Source: Coleofasciculus sp. S288 (GTDB taxonomy: Bacteria > Cyanobacteriota > Cyanobacteriia > Cyanobacteriales > Coleofasciculaceae). From it: a DNA stretch of 6,742 bases. Both the position numbers and the translations under genes were made by a program. This document shows, piece by piece, positions 4,849 to 6,742 of the stretch (the stretch's first letter is position 1; each line of letters starts with the position of its first letter). The notes under the pieces were generated by a model. The model was not told where the DNA came from. It worked only from the letters and a program-made list of their open reading frames with translations, and ran no database searches. The stretch is taken from the NCBI GenBank assembly GCA_020216575.1, contig JAIUYC010000214.1:1-6742 (forward strand), written 5' to 3'.

Positions 4849-6742
4849 CTATCGCTGACTAGGTTGAAGCGGATACTGGTCTGCCAGAAACGCTTTTGCG
4901 TCGGCTTCATCTTGGATTGTGCCATCTAGCGTTGCCGCTACGAGCGCATCCAGAATTTGTCGGTATTGGGGTCCTGGTTTATAGCCCAGTCGTTTGAGAT
5001 CATTGCCATTAAGTGGGGCTTGAACGTGAGTCCAAGTGGTGAGATACTCCCAAATGTTACGCCTAATTGCCCTTGGACTTTTCACGCCAATCAAAACTAA
5101 GGTGGGTAACTTATACTCCCGCAGTCGCTGGAAAACTTCACTGGGACGCTTGGCAGTTGCTAAGGACTCTATTACCTCGGCTTGCGCTTGCGCGAGTTGC
5201 TGGAGACGTTCGATACTGTCCAAGGGCAACTGAAGATTTTCTGCTGCCTTGCCCCGCTCTTCGGGAGCTAGATGAGCGAGTAACACTTCTAGCCGCATCT
5301 GCCAATGTTCTAAGCGTTTATCCGGGTCAAACCGTCGCAACCAACGGTTAACCAGACGCACTTGCCACGATAACGGCTTGTCGAGTTCTAGCGTTGGATG
5401 GATGCAGCGCAGTGCCTCTAAAGACGCCAGCAACTGCAACGCCCTTTCCCAGTAGGGAGCCTGCAAAATGTACTTCAGTTCTGTTTTGAGGCGCGTTTGC
5501 AGGGCTGGTGCTCTCGTATTTTCGACGAGCGATCGCTCATACACTCCACTCTCGATCGCATAATGGATATACGCTTCCGTTTGCGGTTCAATCTCAAATC
5601 CCAGTCGCACCGCAAACCGCACCGCTCGATAAATCCGGGTGGGGTCTTCAATAAAGCTATTGGCATGCAAAACTCTGATTTGACGCGATCGCAAATCGAG
5701 CAACCCCCCAAAGAAATCTAATAAAGGCAATCCTCGACCCCGTGATGCTGTCATTCGCACAGCCATCGCATTAATCGTAAAATCTCGCCGATAAAGGTCT
5801 TGGCGAATCGAACTCGCTTCAACTTCAGGATTAGCTGCCGGATAGGGATAGAACTCCGTTCGGGCAGTCGCAATATCCACCCACAGGGAGTCAAAAACTG
5901 GGTCATTGTGCCACAGCAGGGCAGCCGTTTGAAACGCCCCGTGAACTTCTAGACGAACGTTGGGATAGATTTTCTGAAGTGCTTTGGCAAGTGCTACCCC
6001 AGCCCCCGTATCGGCCGAGTGGTGATAACCGTCTACAACCAAGTCAATATCGTTTAGCAGCAGGGGCTTAGCGGGTTCAGCGAGTAATAAGTCTCGTACT
6101 GCGCCACCCACAATGTAAAGATGCCAGCCCCGCCGTTCCGCCTCCCCAGCAGCTTTGCTAAGGAGTTCCCAAAGCGGGAGAGCAAGGCGCTTTTGAAGAT
6201 TGGTGATGAGCGATTGGGGACTGGGAATGGGAATGGGGCAAGACTCTCCCCATTCTCCGCTCCCCTTTCCTTGATGCAATTGCCGGAGAACATCGGTACG
6301 GGTAACAATTCCGACCAACTGCCCATTGTCCAGAACTGGCAGACGCCCGATATCGTAAGTCACCATCAGCGACTCAATATCCGGCAGGGATGTCTGAGGT
6401 GTAATGGTCTTCGGCTCCTTGGTCATGTAGCCTTTAACTGGCGCGTGACCGAAACCGTGGTGCAGTGCTAAATCCAGATCGCGGCGCGAGATAATTCCCA
6501 CTAGCTGGTCGTTTTCGTCCACCACCGACAGCCCTGAATGACCGTACCGCAACAAAATTCGTTGGGCTTCACTAATCGTTGTGTGAGGGCGAATTGTGCG
6601 TACTGGTGATGACATCAACTCCCGTGCAGTTGGAGGCTGAGGAATTTGGTCGATTAGTTGGTTAACGAGCTGCTCGATAATCTCTTGGGGATTAACATCT
6701 CGCAGTCTCATCGCTGCTGCCTGGGAATGTCCGCCGCCCCCT
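4849..6742 (-). CDS. DHH/CBS-linked tRNA nucleotidyltransferase (CCA- or part-CCA-adding), N-terminus outside window
   Basis: The protein adds or repairs the 3' CCA end of tRNA (PolyA_pol/class II nucleotidyltransferase fold). Residues are numbered from the Met at 6711. Two CBS domains span about 28-85 and 92-147 ([37 protein letters not shown]). The catalytic head has GGAVRDLLL (202-210), metal-binding DID (221-223), [10 protein letters not shown] (308-317), [10 protein letters not shown] (331-340) and [13 protein letters not shown] (355-367), the E-D-x-x-R base-selecting motif. A terminal [15 protein letters not shown] (569-583) is typical of long bacterial members. The Met at 6711 is probably not the start: the frame stays open to the edge and reads [10 protein letters not shown] just before it, the DHHA1-domain signature, so a DHH phosphoesterase part should lie beyond. 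Some cyanobacteria split the job between CC- and A-adding enzymes; which activity this has cannot be told. Linker 149-167 is repeat-derived. Confidence 0.92.
   Translation of the reverse strand, partial: GGGGHSQAAAMRLRDVNPQEIIEQLVNQLIDQIPQPPTARELMSSPVRTIRPHTTISEAQRILLRYGHSGLSVVDENDQLVGIISRRDLDLALHHGFGHAPVKGYMTKEPKTITPQTSLPDIESLMVTYDIGRLPVLDNGQLVGIVTRTDVLRQLHQGKGSGEWGESCPIPIPSPQSLITNLQKRLALPLWELLSKAAGEAERRGWHLYIVGGAVRDLLLAEPAKPLLLNDIDLVVDGYHHSADTGAGVALAKALQKIYPNVRLEVHGAFQTAALLWHNDPVFDSLWVDIATARTEFYPYPAANPEVEASSIRQDLYRRDFTINAMAVRMTASRGRGLPLLDFFGGLLDLRSRQIRVLHANSFIEDPTRIYRAVRFAVRLGFEIEPQTEAYIHYAIESGVYERSLVENTRAPALQTRLKTELKYILQAPYWERALQLLASLEALRCIHPTLELDKPLSWQVRLVNRWLRRFDPDKRLEHWQMRLEVLLAHLAPEERGKAAENLQLPLDSIERLQQLAQAQAEVIESLATAKRPSEVFQRLREYKLPTLVLIGVKSPRAIRRNIWEYLTTWTHVQAPLNGNDLKRLGYKPGPQYRQILDALVAATLDGTIQDEADAKAFLADQYPLQPSQR
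5529..5536. repeat. HIP1 octamer GCGATCGC
   Basis: Perfect HIP1 palindrome inside the nucleotidyltransferase coding sequence. Confidence 0.9.
5685..5692. repeat. HIP1 octamer GCGATCGC
   Basis: Perfect HIP1 palindrome inside the nucleotidyltransferase coding sequence, about 150 bases from the previous copy. Confidence 0.9.
6212..6269. repeat. spacer-type G-rich/C-rich inverted repeat inside coding sequence
   Basis: A G-rich arm at 6216-6238 (GGGGACTGGGAATGGGAATG and following bases) faces a C-rich arm at 6245-6267 (CTCCCCATTCTCCGCTCCCC and following bases), forming an imperfect inverted repeat. This composition is typical of repeats found between genes in cyanobacteria. Here it is in frame and encodes residues 149-167 ([19 protein letters not shown]), a low-complexity linker between the second CBS domain and the nucleotidyltransferase head. 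Confidence 0.6.

Noticed and set aside
6121..6471. 116-codon + strand frame
   Set aside because: Shadow of the nucleotidyltransferase gene; low-complexity and without family features.
6709..6711. ATG as the true start of the nucleotidyltransferase
   Set aside because: The frame is open upstream and encodes a DHHA1 signature; this Met is most likely internal.

Overview
The window looks like chromosome of a cyanobacterium, probably filamentous or large-genomed. The evidence is a beta-carbonic anhydrase of the cyanobacterial CcaA/IcfA type, a GlcD-type glycolate dehydrogenase, a Uma2-family (DUF820) protein, four perfect GCGATCGC (HIP1) octamers, and spacer-type low-complexity and heptamer repeats of the kind common in these genomes. 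No mobile element, CRISPR array, tRNA or rRNA gene was recognised.

Layout. 1-663 (+): 3' end of a TRZ/ATZ-type amidohydrolase cut by the left edge. 664-735: convergent spacer with a G-rich inverted repeat. 736-2211 (-): glcD. 2242-2979 (-): beta-carbonic anhydrase, only 30 bp upstream of glcD in the same direction, so the two may be co-transcribed. 2980-3445: AT-rich spacer with several inverted repeats and a + strand stem that abuts a T7 run (candidate small RNA or terminator). 3446-4141 (-): Uma2-family protein. 4142-4452: spacer with a possible coding remnant. 4453-4662 (+): possible 69-residue single-span membrane protein. 4663-4848: spacer with a heptamer repeat and hairpins. 4849-6742 (-): a large CBS-nucleotidyltransferase protein (tRNA CCA-end maintenance) that runs off the right edge. 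The last codons before the edge carry a DHHA1-type GGGH..AA signature, so the full protein is probably DHH-DHHA1-CBS-CBS-PolyA_pol.

How the genes fit together. Carbonic anhydrase supplies or interconverts CO2/HCO3- for carbon concentration. GlcD oxidises the glycolate produced when Rubisco fixes O2. A glcD-carbonic anhydrase pair would therefore tie the two sides of Rubisco's CO2/O2 balance. The other genes look like unrelated housekeeping or accessory functions.

The most interesting signals are: (i) spacer-type repeats that seem to have entered two coding sequences, one forming the carbonic anhydrase tail and one the linker between the CBS pair and the nucleotidyltransferase; (ii) the structured + strand segment in the 2980-3445 spacer; (iii) the carbonic anhydrase-glcD pairing. 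I do not see a clearly new multi-gene system here.
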